Made by a program: the position numbers and the translations under genes. Shown in pieces: positions 26,774-35,258 of a stretch of DNA of 64,000 bases. The DNA lies in assembly GCF_003143855.1 (NCBI RefSeq), contig NZ_QFRK01000042.1:1-64000 (forward strand), read 5' to 3'. This DNA is from Streptomyces sp. NWU339 (lineage in GTDB: Bacteria > Actinomycetota > Actinomycetes > Streptomycetales > Streptomycetaceae). The notes under the pieces were generated by a model. It saw nothing but the letters and a program-made list of their open reading frames with translations, did no database searches and was not told the DNA's origin. How positions within the stretch are numbered: position 1 is the first letter of the stretch; each line of letters begins with the position of its first letter.

Positions 26774-27502
26774 CTACTCCTCGGGCCGCTGGGCGACGAC
26801 CAGGCGGACCCGGGGGCTGCCGTCCGGCCGCTGCCCGAAATCGGGCAGCGGGTGGAGTTCGACCCGGAATCCGGCCCGGTCCAGCTCGCGCCGGAGGTCA
26901 CCGAAGCGGAGGGCGCGGTAGTACATGACGAACGGCGGGCGCCACACCGCGTTGCGCACCCGCATCACCGCGTCGAAGCCCGTCAGCATCCAGTACGCGA
27001 GTGAGCCCGGCCGGGGCGGAGCGACCACCGGGAAGGCGAACCGTCCCCCCGGCCGCAGCACGCGGTGGACCTGGGCGAACAGCTCCGGCAGCTCGCGCGG
27101 CAGGAAGTGGCCGAATGCCCCGAAGCTCACCACCAGATCGAAGACGGGCCCGAACGGCAGCGCCCGCGCGTCCGCCCGCACATGACCGGCCGGCGGCCCC
27201 CCGGGCCGGGTCCGCTCGCGCGCGACGGCGAGCATGCCCGCGCTGAAGTCGACGCCGGTGACGCTTCGACGGCACACCCGCGCCAGTACGTCCATGCCCG
27301 CGCCGGTGCCGCAGCACAGGTCGAGCCCCGTGTCGAACGGCCCCAGTCTCCGCAGCGTCCCGGCGGTGGCGTCGAGCACCGAGTCGGGCGTACGGAAAGG
27401 GGTGTGGTCGAACTTCGACGCGAGGAGGTCGTAGCCGCGCTCCACGGACGACAACGCCTGGACGGCGAGTTCCCGCAGACGCGGGCCTTCGGGGCTGAAC
27501 AT
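26774..27502 (-). CDS. Class I SAM-dependent methyltransferase
   Basis: This 242-residue protein has motif I GLDLCCGTGAGMDVLA, acidic motif II GVDFSAGML and FDLVVSFGAFGHF (Methyltransf_25/11 type). The C-terminal half is hydrophobic and aromatic. It is divergent from the small SnoaL/NTF2-like gene 85 bp away. The substrate is unknown. Confidence 0.85.
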   Translation of the reverse strand: MFSPEGPRLRELAVQALSSVERGYDLLASKFDHTPFRTPDSVLDATAGTLRRLGPFDTGLDLCCGTGAGMDVLARVCRRSVTGVDFSAGMLAVARERTRPGGPPAGHVRADARALPFGPVFDLVVSFGAFGHFLPRELPELFAQVHRVLRPGGRFAFPVVAPPRPGSLAYWMLTGFDAVMRVRNAVWRPPFVMYYRALRFGDLRRELDRAGFRVELHPLPDFGQRPDGSPRVRLVVAQRPEE

Positions 27503-27587
27503 CGCATCAGCCTAGACCCAGGCGTTGCCCGAAGGGCCGAGGAGCTAGCCTCGTGCGCACCTGTGCGATCCGTTGATGTGAGGAGCT

Positions 27588-27989
27588 GTGATGCGGGCAT
27601 TCCGTGAGGCTGTCGAGGCGCACGACATGGACGCCGCCGAAGCGCTGCTGGCCGAGGACGTCGTCTTCACCAGCCCGGTCGTCTTCAAGCCCTACACCGG
27701 CAAGCCGATCACGGCGGCGATCCTGCGCACGGTGGCGGAGGTCTTCGAGGACTTCCGGTACCTCCGGGAGATCAACGACGTGAACGGCCGCGACCACGCG
27801 CTCGTCTTCTCCGCGCGGGTGGGTGACCGCGAGATCGAGGGCTGCGACTTCATCCATGTCGACGACGACGGCCGTATCGACGAATTCACCGTGATGGTGC
27901 GCCCGTTGTCCGGCGCGCAGGCACTCGCGGCCGCCATGGGCGCGCAGTTCGAGAAAATCGCGCGTGAGGAGCGGGACCGCTTGGCCTGA
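27588..27989 (+). CDS. NTF2-like / SnoaL-like domain protein
   Basis: This 133-residue single-domain protein has an alpha+beta cone fold pattern: AVEAHDMDAAEALLAEDVVF at the start and IDEFTVMVRPLSGAQALAAA at the end. Members are small-molecule isomerases, cyclases or binding proteins; no catalytic set can be read. The start follows GAGGAG by 8 nt. A terminator hairpin lies 50 bp after its stop. Confidence 0.8.
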   Translation: MMRAFREAVEAHDMDAAEALLAEDVVFTSPVVFKPYTGKPITAAILRTVAEVFEDFRYLREINDVNGRDHALVFSARVGDREIEGCDFIHVDDDGRIDEFTVMVRPLSGAQALAAAMGAQFEKIAREERDRLA

Positions 27990-28041
27990 GCACACTCGGG
28001 AACGGCGGAGCACCGCCCGATCGCCCGACCGGCTCCGTCCC

Positions 28042-28070
28042 AGGGCCCGCCGACCGCCCCGGCGGGCCCT
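28042..28070 (+). terminator. Terminator hairpin before the rho leader
   Basis: agggcccgccg (28042-28052) and cggcgggccct (28060-28070) form an 11-bp perfect stem with a 7-nt loop, followed by tctcc. It separates the NTF2-like gene from rho. Confidence 0.75.
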
Positions 28071-28181
28071 TCTCCGGCTCTCCGGCTCGTACACCGTCGC
28101 CCTCGACCGCGCTCTCGCGCCCCGTGGTACCTTGGCGGCAGCACTCGTTCAGCGCCTCCACGCACACCGCAGGCGTCGGTG

Positions 28182-28225
28182 CCTTTCCTCTCTTTCTTCT
28201 TTTGTTCTTCTCTCTCTTTTTCACC
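28182..28225 (+). promoter_or_regulatory. Pyrimidine tract in the leader of the short rho
   Basis: This 44-nt run has only one G and one A-containing end and is rich in C and T, in strong contrast to the GC-balanced surroundings. It lies about 210 nt before the rho GTG, inside what would be a leader of 250-300 nt. Unstructured C/U-rich, G-poor RNA is what Rho binds. Autoregulation by Rho is known in other bacteria and is inferred here. No gene is supported in 28071-28436. Confidence 0.5.
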
Positions 28226-28436
28226 GGTTCATCGGTTCGCCGATCCGCCCGTCGTTTCCGACCGGCCGTCCGGCTTTCCACACCACCTCGTGAGCAGGGC
28301 TTCATCGCCACGGCCGAGGTGCTGTTTCCCGCAGCCCAGGGTGGCAGACGCACCCTCCGGCACGGTTCCCCCTTTCCTTCGTACGTCCGTTCCGCCGCAT
28401 GTTCTTCCCCCGTCGTCCACGAAAGGTCCGACCTCC

Positions 28437-29588
28437 GTGACCACCACCGCACTCCCCCGCCCCTCCGTCCACCAGCAGCCCCGGCCCGTCAGCGGTGTCC
28501 TCGACATCGACGCGGCCGGGAAGGCGCAGCTGCGGGCCGGCACCTGCCTGCCCTCCCCGTCCGACCCCGCCGTCTCCCCCGCGCTGGTCCGCCGGCACGG
28601 CCTGCGCAAGGGCGATCACGTCGAGGGGCTGCGCGGCGACCGGCGCGGTCTCACCGAGGTCGCCCGGGTCAACGGCCGTACGCCCGACGCCCTGCGCCAC
28701 CGGCCGCACTTCGGGGACCTGACACCGCTTCACCCGCGGGAGCGGCTGCGCCTGGAGCACCCCGCGTCCGGTCCGGCCGGGCGCCTCGTCGATCTGCTCG
28801 CGCCCGTCGGCAAGGGGCAGCGCGGTCTGCTCGTGGCCCCGCCGAAGACCGGCAAGACCGTTCTGATCCAGCAGCTCGCGGCGGCCGTGGCGGGCAACCA
28901 CCCCGAGTGCCGGCTGATGGTCGTACTGCTCGACGAGCGTCCCGAGGAGGTCACCGACATGCGGCGCTCGGTGCGCGGCGAGGTGTACGCCTCGACCTTC
29001 GACCGGCCCGCGCAACAGCACATCGCTCTTGCCGAGCTGGTGATCGAGCGGGCCAAACGGCTGGTCGAGGCGGGCGAGGACGTCGTCGTCCTGCTCGACT
29101 CGCTGACCCGGCTCTGCCGGGCGTACAACAACGCCGCGCCCTCCGGTGGCCGCACCATGAGCGGTGGTGTCGACACGTCCGCGCTGATCGGGCCGAAGCG
29201 GTTCTTCGGCGCCGCCCGCAAGGCGGAGGAAGGCGGCTCGCTCACGATTCTCGCCTCGGCCCTGGTGGAGACCGGCTCCCGCGCCGACGAGTTCTACTTC
29301 GAGGAGCTCAAGGGCACCGGCAACATGGAGCTCCGGCTGAGCCGCGAAGCGGCCTCCCGCCGGCTGTTCCCGGCCGTCGACATCGTCCCGTCCGGCACCC
29401 GTCGCGAGGAACTGCTGCTCACCCCCGGGGAGTTGACGGCCGCACGCGGCCTGCGGCGGGTTCTGCGGCCCCGGGACGGGCAGGCGGCCGGCCTGGAAAC
29501 CCTGCTGGAGCGGATACGGGAGACCCCCGACAACGCGACCTTCCTCCGGCGCGTCCGGCCGACCCTGCCCGGTGGCCGGCCGACGTGA
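28437..29588 (+). CDS. Transcription termination factor Rho, short paralogue
   Basis: This 383-residue Rho has an N-terminal RNA-binding OB-type region (about 17-105, GVLDIDAAGKAQLR) and the hexameric ATPase. The Walker A is APPKTGKTVLIQ, Walker B VVVLLDSLTRL, and the R loop and C-terminal helix are in FEELKGTGNMELRLSR. It lacks the long Arg/Gly/Asp-rich insertion of the housekeeping actinobacterial Rho (about 600-700 residues), so it is probably a second Rho; S. coelicolor has such a pair, from memory. The GTG at 28437 is supported by homology, with only a weak AAAGG upstream. The carboxypeptidase gene follows after 83 bp. Confidence 0.9.
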   Translation: MTTTALPRPSVHQQPRPVSGVLDIDAAGKAQLRAGTCLPSPSDPAVSPALVRRHGLRKGDHVEGLRGDRRGLTEVARVNGRTPDALRHRPHFGDLTPLHPRERLRLEHPASGPAGRLVDLLAPVGKGQRGLLVAPPKTGKTVLIQQLAAAVAGNHPECRLMVVLLDERPEEVTDMRRSVRGEVYASTFDRPAQQHIALAELVIERAKRLVEAGEDVVVLLDSLTRLCRAYNNAAPSGGRTMSGGVDTSALIGPKRFFGAARKAEEGGSLTILASALVETGSRADEFYFEELKGTGNMELRLSREAASRRLFPAVDIVPSGTRREELLLTPGELTAARGLRRVLRPRDGQAAGLETLLERIRETPDNATFLRRVRPTLPGGRPT

Positions 29589-29671
29589 CGGCGTGCGGCA
29601 TCCGGGTGCTCGCGAAGGGCCTCCGGCCCGGTCACCACGGCCCTCCAGGGTTCCATTCCTACGTTTGCCGT

Positions 29672-30862
29672 ATGGCTATCGGATTTGCTTCACGGGCTGC
29701 CGTGTCCACCTGCGCCCTCTGCACGGCGGGCCTGCTGGCGCTCGCACCCGCCGCGGCGACCGCCGGTACGCGTCCGAACCCCGCGCCGCAGGCCGGCTCC
29801 GGAGCACGCGCCGCGCCGGACTCACTGCTGTACCGCTCCGGCACACAGGTGCGCCCGCGCGCCGAAGCACCCGAGGTCCCGGAGCTGTCCGCCCGATCGT
29901 GGCTGGTGGCCGACGCCGACTCCGGCGAGGTGCTCGCGGCGCACGACGCGCACCGCAGGCTGCCGCCCGCCAGCACGCTGAAGACCCTGTTCGCCCTCAC
30001 CGTGCTGCCCGTCCTGCCGGGCGGCCTCCGGCACACCGTCAGCGAGGAGGAACTCTCGGACATCGGCCCCGGCAGCAGCCGCGTCGGGGTCGCCGAGGAC
30101 CACACCTACCGGATCTCCGACCTGTGGAACGGGGTCTTCCTCAGCTCCGGCAACGACGCCGTGCACGTCCTGGCCGCGCTCAACGGCGGCTGGCGGGTCA
30201 CCGCCGAGCGGATGCAGGAAAAGGCCCGCGCCCTGGGTGCCCACGACACCTGGGTGAGGTCGCCCGACGGCTACGACGCTCCCGGCCAGGTGTCCTCGGC
30301 GTTCGACCTGGCCGTCTTCGGCCGGGCGGGACTGCACAGCCCTGACTTCGCGCGGTACTGCTCCCGCGTGGAAGCGATGTTCCCCGGCCGTGACGGCGGA
30401 TCGTACGGGATCCTCAACACCAACCGGCTGCTCACCGGCGCCGACGGTGTGGAGCGCTACCCCGGCCTCGTCGGGATCAAGAACGGCTACACCAGCAATG
30501 CCGGCAACACCCTCGTGGCGGCCGCCCGCAGGGACGGGCACACCCTCGTGGCCACGGTCCTCAACCCCCGGTCGGGCGGCGGACACACCGTGTACGAGGA
30601 GGCACGCGCGCTGCTGGACTGGGGGTTCGAGGCGTCCGGCCGGGTCGATCCGGTGGGGTCGCTGGACGCCCTGCGGGCCACGTCGCTGCCGGGACCCCGG
30701 GGCCGACCCGCGGCCGGTCCGACCCCGGCTTCGGCCCCCGAGGCACGGGACGCCGAGCCGGAGCGGCCGGTGGCGTGGACGATCACGTGCACCGCGCTGC
30801 TGGGCGCGGCGGGCGTGGCGCTGTTCCTGCGGCTCAGGTGGGGCCCGACCGTACCGGGGTGA
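29672..30862 (+). CDS. D-alanyl-D-alanine carboxypeptidase (PBP5/DacA type)
   Basis: This 396-residue protein has a signal peptide (about 1-30), the penicillin-binding motifs S-x-x-K (PPASTLKTLF), S-G-N (LSSGNDAVH) and KNG in place of KTG (VGIKNGYTSNAG), and a C-terminal transmembrane helix with a short basic tail. It trims pentapeptides of peptidoglycan at the cell surface. The ATG directly precedes the signal peptide; the ribosome-binding site is weak. Confidence 0.9.
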   Translation: MAIGFASRAAVSTCALCTAGLLALAPAAATAGTRPNPAPQAGSGARAAPDSLLYRSGTQVRPRAEAPEVPELSARSWLVADADSGEVLAAHDAHRRLPPASTLKTLFALTVLPVLPGGLRHTVSEEELSDIGPGSSRVGVAEDHTYRISDLWNGVFLSSGNDAVHVLAALNGGWRVTAERMQEKARALGAHDTWVRSPDGYDAPGQVSSAFDLAVFGRAGLHSPDFARYCSRVEAMFPGRDGGSYGILNTNRLLTGADGVERYPGLVGIKNGYTSNAGNTLVAAARRDGHTLVATVLNPRSGGGHTVYEEARALLDWGFEASGRVDPVGSLDALRATSLPGPRGRPAAGPTPASAPEARDAEPERPVAWTITCTALLGAAGVALFLRLRWGPTVPG

Positions 30863-30883
30863 TTCCCCGCCCGCGCGGACCGC

Positions 30884-31900
30884 TCACCGCGCACCGGACC
30901 GGTCGAGCGGGGCGAGCGCGGGTGCGAGGCGGACATCGCCGACCGGGCGGCCGCCGCCGAGCAGCGGTTCGCCCGCGAATCCGGTGAGCAGGGCCGGGTC
31001 GACACCGGCCCGGGCGAGGGCGGCGGCGGTCACCGGGACACGTGCCCGGCCTGCGCCGTCGGAGATCTTCACGGCCACGGCACGGCCGTCGGGCAGGGCT
31101 GCGACCTGGACGCCCTCGTAGCCGTCCTTGGCGAGCAGCCCGGGAACGGTCCGCATCAGGGCGGCGACGTCCCGGCCGGAGCCGGAGGCCATCTCGGGGT
31201 GCTCCCGCATCGCGTCGGCGACCCGGGCCTCGGGGGTGCCGGGCGCGGCGGTGATGACGCGGGCGGCGGCACGGGCGAGTCCGTGCAGGGAGACGGCGAA
31301 CAGGGGCGCGCCGCAGCCGTCGACGGTCACCCGGGCGACGCGCTGCCCGGTGAGCTCCTCGACGCTCGCGGCGATCGCCCGCTGGAGGGGGTGGGTGGGC
31401 TCGAGGTAGTCGTCGAGGGACCAGCCGTTGAGCTTCGCGGTGAGCAGCATGGCGGCGTGCTTGCCGGAGCAGTTCTGGGCGAGCCGGGAGGGCGGGCGGC
31501 CGTCGCGCACCCAGGCGTCCCGCACGGCCGGGCCGAGCGGGAGGTCCGGGACGTTGCGCAGGTGGTCCTCGGTGAGTCCGGCACCCGCGAGGACGCGCCG
31601 GACACCGGCGAGGTGGCGTTCCTCGCCGGAGTGGCTGGCCGCGGCGAGGGATAGCAGTTCACCGTCGAGCGGCAGCCCGGCGCGCACCATGGCGACGGTC
31701 TGGACGGGCTTGAGCGCGGAGCGCGGGTAGCAGGCGGCCTCGATGTCACCGAGCCGGAGCCGGACCTCGCCGTCGGCGCCGAGGACGACGGCGGAACCGT
31801 AGTGGACGCCCTCGACGACCCCGCCGCGGACCAGGTGGGCGACGGGGGCGTGGAGGGGTTCGCGGACCGGGGGTGCGGCCGCGGGGGGAGGAATGTTCAT
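30884..31900 (-). CDS. L-asparaginase II family (thermolabile type)
   Basis: This 338-residue protein belongs to the Asparaginase_II family (PF06089 type, unrelated to E. coli AnsA/B). The conserved blocks SALKPVQTVAMV, AAASHSGEERH, LAQNCSGKHAAML and VTVDGCGAPLFAVSL are present. It hydrolyses asparagine to aspartate and ammonia in the cytoplasm. It follows the FadR-type regulator by 23 bp. A 24-bp tandem duplication lies exactly between the two genes. Confidence 0.9.
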   Translation of the reverse strand: MNIPPPAAAPPVREPLHAPVAHLVRGGVVEGVHYGSAVVLGADGEVRLRLGDIEAACYPRSALKPVQTVAMVRAGLPLDGELLSLAAASHSGEERHLAGVRRVLAGAGLTEDHLRNVPDLPLGPAVRDAWVRDGRPPSRLAQNCSGKHAAMLLTAKLNGWSLDDYLEPTHPLQRAIAASVEELTGQRVARVTVDGCGAPLFAVSLHGLARAAARVITAAPGTPEARVADAMREHPEMASGSGRDVAALMRTVPGLLAKDGYEGVQVAALPDGRAVAVKISDGAGRARVPVTAAALARAGVDPALLTGFAGEPLLGGGRPVGDVRLAPALAPLDRSGAR

Positions 31901-31947
31901 CAGGATCGGTCTTCCGTGGTGGTTCAGGATCGGTCTTCCGTGGTGGT
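31900..31947. repeat. 24-bp perfect tandem duplication between regulator and asparaginase
   Basis: 31900-31923 is repeated exactly at 31924-31947. The upstream copy, read on the minus strand, ends with the regulator TGA (31924-31926). The downstream copy ends with a second TGA that overlaps the asparaginase ATG (TGATG). Confidence 0.95.
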
Positions 31948-32661
31948 GTCCGTGGAAGTGTGCGCGCCCGGCGGGCGGACGATGGCGGCGAGAGTCGTCT
32001 CGACGCGGTCGAGATGGTGGGACATCGCCGCGAGGGCGTCGTCCTCGGAGCCGTCGGTCAGCGCCTCCACGATCGCCCGGTGCTCGCGGTTGGAGTGCTC
32101 GCGCCGGTCCCCCAGCTGGTTCAGGAAGGCGGACTGGCGGGCCAGCGCGTCCCGGATCTCCTCGATGACCCGGCGGAACACGGGGTTCTGGGTGGACTCG
32201 GCCACGGCGAGGTGGAAAAGAGTGTCCATGGCGACCCACGCGGTGGTGTCGGTCTCCCGGTCCATCCGGTCCAGCAGGTGGTTCAGCAGGTCGAGGTTCT
32301 CGGGGGTGCGCCGCCGGGCCGCGTACCGGGCGACCGGGAGTTCGACGTGGCGGCGCACTTCCAGCAGGTCACCGGCCGCGTAGTCGCCGAACCTGGGCTC
32401 TCCCACCGCATCGGCCACGACGAAGGTGCCCTTGCCGGTCCTGGACACGGTCAGGCCCATGGTCTGCAGTGCCCGCAGGGCCTCGCGCAGCACCGGCCTG
32501 GAGACCCCGAGGGTGCGGCACAGCTCCGCCTCGGAGGGAAGTTTGTCGCCGATCGCGTACGCGCCCCGCTCGATGGCGTCGCGAAGGTGGGAGAGAACCG
32601 CTTCCATCGCGCTCACGCGGCGCGGCCCCGCCCCACCTGTCTGGCTGTCTGACAGGTTCAC
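31924..32661 (-). CDS. FadR/GntR-family transcriptional regulator
   Basis: This 245-residue protein has an N-terminal winged helix (about 18-85; SEAELCRTLGVSRPVLREAL) and an FCD ligand-binding domain (about 95-230) with the metal-binding His pattern (FHLAV, EHRAI, MSHHLDRVE). The GTG at 32661 gives the usual start VNLSDSQTGG; a GTG at 32616 is possible. It precedes the asparaginase gene on the same strand and probably controls it in response to an amino or organic acid. A CTGTC-t-GACAG palindrome overlaps the start. Confidence 0.87.
   Translation of the reverse strand: MNLSDSQTGGAGPRRVSAMEAVLSHLRDAIERGAYAIGDKLPSEAELCRTLGVSRPVLREALRALQTMGLTVSRTGKGTFVVADAVGEPRFGDYAAGDLLEVRRHVELPVARYAARRRTPENLDLLNHLLDRMDRETDTTAWVAMDTLFHLAVAESTQNPVFRRVIEEIRDALARQSAFLNQLGDRREHSNREHRAIVEALTDGSEDDALAAMSHHLDRVETTLAAIVRPPGAHTSTDTTTEDRS
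32645..32655. promoter_or_regulatory. Palindrome CTGTC-T-GACAG at the regulator start
   Basis: An 11-bp perfect palindrome with an extra TGTCT copy 9 bp to its left (32637-32641) overlaps codons 3-6 of the regulator gene if it starts at 32661. Its size suits a GntR dimer, so autoregulation is plausible. Confidence 0.4.
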
Positions 32662-32796
32662 GGAAGTGATCGTGCGGGCGAACGCGGGGGCTGTCAAGCA
32701 GGGGGCGGCCCGGTGTGCGCGGTGGGGCTACCCACCCCCTCGTTCCGGGGGTCGACATCATTCTGCGGCCGGGCAACCGTTCACATACTCAAGTGC

Positions 32797-33843
32797 ATGG
32801 CCAACCCAACGGTGCTCACCGGAACCCCGCTCACACGCGACCGCGAGAAGGGGAGCGACTTCGCCGAACTGTCGCGGCGCATAGCCGCAGAAGGGCTGCT
32901 CAGGCGCCGCCCGCTCTACTACACCCTGCGCTTCGGGGCCCTGGCCCTCGCACTCGCGGGAGGGGTGACCGCCTTCCTCCTCCTGGGCGACAGCTGGAGC
33001 CAGCTGCTCGTCGCGGCGGCCCTGTCCGTGGTCTTCGGGCAGCTCGCACTCGCCGCGCACGACCTGGCGCACCGCCAGGTGTTCTCCCGTCGGCGCCCCA
33101 GCGAAGTCGGTGGTCTGCTGGTGGCCGACGTGCTGCTGGGCATGAGCTACGGCTGGTGGATGAACAAGCACACCCGCCACCACGCGAATCCCAACCACGA
33201 GCAGAAGGACCCGGATGTCGCCCCCGACCTCCTGGTCTGGTCACGACGCCAGGCGAGCCGGGCCCAGGGCATCGCGCGGTTCATCGGAAAGCACCAGGCG
33301 GCGTTGTTCCTTCCGATGCTGACGTTGGAGGGACTCAATCTGAGTTTCAGCAGCTTCAGGGCGCTGCGCAGCCCGTCGGTGAAGCGGCCGGTGCTGGAGG
33401 GGACGCTGCTCGTCGCCCACTTCGCCCTGTACTTCGGTGGCCTGTTCACGGTGCTCTCCCCCGGCAAGGCGCTCGCTTTCCTCGCCGTCCACCAGGGTCT
33501 GTTCGGGATCTACCTCGGCTCGGTGTTCGCCCCCAACCACAAGGGCATGCCGATGATCGAGGAGGGGACGCGCCTGGACTTCCTGCGCCGTCAGGTCCTC
33601 ACCTCCCGCAACGTCAGGGGCGGTGTGTTCGTCGACGTCTTCATGGGCGGGCTGAACCACCAGATCGAGCACCATCTCTTCCCCAGCATGCCCACGCCCG
33701 CCCTCGGCCGGGCCCAGGTCATCACCGAGCGGTACTGCGCGGAACTGGGCATCCCGTACTGCCGGACAGGGCTGTTCGCCTCGTACGGCACGGCACTGCG
33801 CCACCTCAGGAGCGTGGGGGAACCACTGCGCGAGGCCCGCTGA
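32797..33843 (+). CDS. Membrane fatty-acid desaturase
   Basis: This 348-residue integral membrane di-iron desaturase has three His boxes: HDLAHRQ, HTRHHANPNHEQ and QIEHHLFPSMP. Hydrophobic spans lie at about 45-90 and 190-240. It introduces a double bond into acyl lipids and requires an electron donor encoded elsewhere. The ATG at 32797 has no Shine-Dalgarno and lies soon after TACTCA-like sequence, so the mRNA may be nearly leaderless. It is convergent with the fluC operon. Confidence 0.9.
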   Translation: MANPTVLTGTPLTRDREKGSDFAELSRRIAAEGLLRRRPLYYTLRFGALALALAGGVTAFLLLGDSWSQLLVAAALSVVFGQLALAAHDLAHRQVFSRRRPSEVGGLLVADVLLGMSYGWWMNKHTRHHANPNHEQKDPDVAPDLLVWSRRQASRAQGIARFIGKHQAALFLPMLTLEGLNLSFSSFRALRSPSVKRPVLEGTLLVAHFALYFGGLFTVLSPGKALAFLAVHQGLFGIYLGSVFAPNHKGMPMIEEGTRLDFLRRQVLTSRNVRGGVFVDVFMGGLNHQIEHHLFPSMPTPALGRAQVITERYCAELGIPYCRTGLFASYGTALRHLRSVGEPLREAR

Positions 33844-33891
33844 GGGGGCTGCGGCTCGCACGCGCGGCGGCGGAAGCGGCCGGGACGTCCG

Positions 33892-34266
33892 TCACGCCCA
33901 CAGCGCGTCGGCCAGGGCCGTGCCGGCGAACGCCGCGCCCAGCCCGGCCGCGACGCTCGCCACGACGTTCACGGCGGCATAGCGGACGGCCCCCGCCTCG
34001 GCGAGGCGGAGGGTCTCGTAGGAGAAGGTCGAGTACGTGGTCAGGGCGCCGCACAGACCTGTTCCGAGCAGCAGCTGGAGGTGCGAACTCGCGGCGCCCT
34101 CCGCCGCCGCGCCGGTGAGCAGGCCGAGCGTCAGGCAGCCGGCCACGTTCACCGTGAAGGTCCCCCAGGGGAACACCGAGTCGTACCGGGACTGCACCGC
34201 GCGGTCGGTGAGGTAGCGCAGGGGTGCCCCGATGACGGCGCCGAGGACGACCAGCAGCCAGTTCAC
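33892..34266 (-). CDS. crcB: Fluoride channel FluC/CrcB, subunit 1
   Basis: This 124-residue four-helix membrane protein has the FluC signature GTFTVNVAGCLTLGLL and TGLCGALTTYSTFSYE (the Phe-box and Na+ site region). It exports fluoride as a dual-topology dimer. Its ATG overlaps the stop of the DUF190 gene (ATGA). With the second copy at 34646 it may form a heterodimer, as in other Gram-positive paired FluC genes. Confidence 0.93.
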   Translation of the reverse strand: MNWLLVVLGAVIGAPLRYLTDRAVQSRYDSVFPWGTFTVNVAGCLTLGLLTGAAAEGAASSHLQLLLGTGLCGALTTYSTFSYETLRLAEAGAVRYAAVNVVASVAAGLGAAFAGTALADALWA

Positions 34267-34649
34267 GGCCCTTCGCCCTTCGTCCCGGGAGCGGCGGGAG
34301 GGCCGGGAGGGCGTTCGTGGCCCGGGTACCGGACCACCTCGCAGGCCTCGAGGGTCACCAGGCCCTCGGTGACGAGCGCGTCGAGCTCGGGCAGGAAGGC
34401 CCGTACCCGCTCCTCGGTGTCGACGACGACCACCGCCACCGGCAGGTCCTCGCTCAGGGACAGCAGCCGGGAGGTGTGGACGAGCGAGGAGGCGCCGAAT
34501 CCCTCGATGCCGCGGAAGACGCTGGCGCCCGCCAGTCCCGCCGCGTGGGCCCGGTGGACGATCTCCGAGTAGAGAGGCCGGTGGTGCCAGGTGTCGTTCT
34601 CGCCGATGAACACGGTCAGGCGCAGCGCACTGCCGGTCAGCCCTGTCAT
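34263..34649 (-). CDS. DUF190-domain protein
   Basis: This 128-residue cytoplasmic protein of the DUF190 (PII-like) family contains RLTVFIGENDTWHHRPLYS and AGASVFRGIEGFG. It is sandwiched between the two fluC genes with ATGA overlaps at both ends, so all three are translated together. The family's association with FluC suggests a regulatory or accessory role in fluoride export, which is inference. The RBS AGGAGG precedes its ATG. Confidence 0.88.
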   Translation of the reverse strand: MTGLTGSALRLTVFIGENDTWHHRPLYSEIVHRAHAAGLAGASVFRGIEGFGASSLVHTSRLLSLSEDLPVAVVVVDTEERVRAFLPELDALVTEGLVTLEACEVVRYPGHERPPGPPAAPGTKGEGP

Positions 34650-35092
34650 GGCTGCCTCCTGTTCAGAACGCGACGGGTCGCGGACGCGGCCGCCCACACG
34701 GCGCCGAGCGCCGCGAGCGGGGTGACGGCGAGGTAGGTGAGGGCGAGGCCGTGGCTGCCGCCGTCGAACAGGTTCCGGCCGTCGACGGCGTAGGTCGAGA
34801 AGGTCGTGAAACCGCCGAGGACTCCGGTGCCGAAGAACGGGCGGACCAGGGGGTGGGCGGTACGGACCTCGGTGATGATCACCATGAACACGCCGATCAC
34901 GGCGCAGCCGGTGATGTTGACCCCCAGGGTCGTCCAGGGGAACCCGTCCGCCGGTGTCGGCCACCACAGGGAGGCCGCGTACCGGGCGGTGGCGCCCGCT
35001 CCCCCGCCGAGGGCGACCACCGCGACGACGGGAGCGGTGGCACGCCGGGCGGGGCGGCGTCCGCGGAGAACCTCGGTGGGCGGGGCTGTCAC
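34646..35092 (-). CDS. crcB: Fluoride channel FluC/CrcB, subunit 2
   Basis: This 148-residue protein starts at GTG after AGGAG. It has an N-terminal basic segment (about 1-20) and four hydrophobic helices with FPWTTLGVNITGCAVIG and TGVLGGFTTFSTYAVD, the FluC pore signatures. It is first in the operon. The 166-bp upstream region has no fluoride-riboswitch core that I can find. Confidence 0.92.
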   Translation of the reverse strand: MTAPPTEVLRGRRPARRATAPVVAVVALGGGAGATARYAASLWWPTPADGFPWTTLGVNITGCAVIGVFMVIITEVRTAHPLVRPFFGTGVLGGFTTFSTYAVDGRNLFDGGSHGLALTYLAVTPLAALGAVWAAASATRRVLNRRQP

Positions 35093-35258
35093 GGGCGTAC
35101 GTCTCCTACTCGTCGAGCGGCCCGGACGTGCGGGCGCGCGCCTCCACAAGTAGGGGCCGTTGGCGGCGTGCCGCGGTTCGGGTACGGCGGGCCCCACCGC
35201 CGCGCCGCGAGACGTGCTCGCGGCCGAAGGCCACCCTAACGCCTGGGGCACGAGAGGG

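Noticed and set aside
35093..35258. Fluoride riboswitch before the fluC operon
   Set aside because: No GAUGG-type core, pseudoknot or AACCGCC segment could be found on the minus strand.
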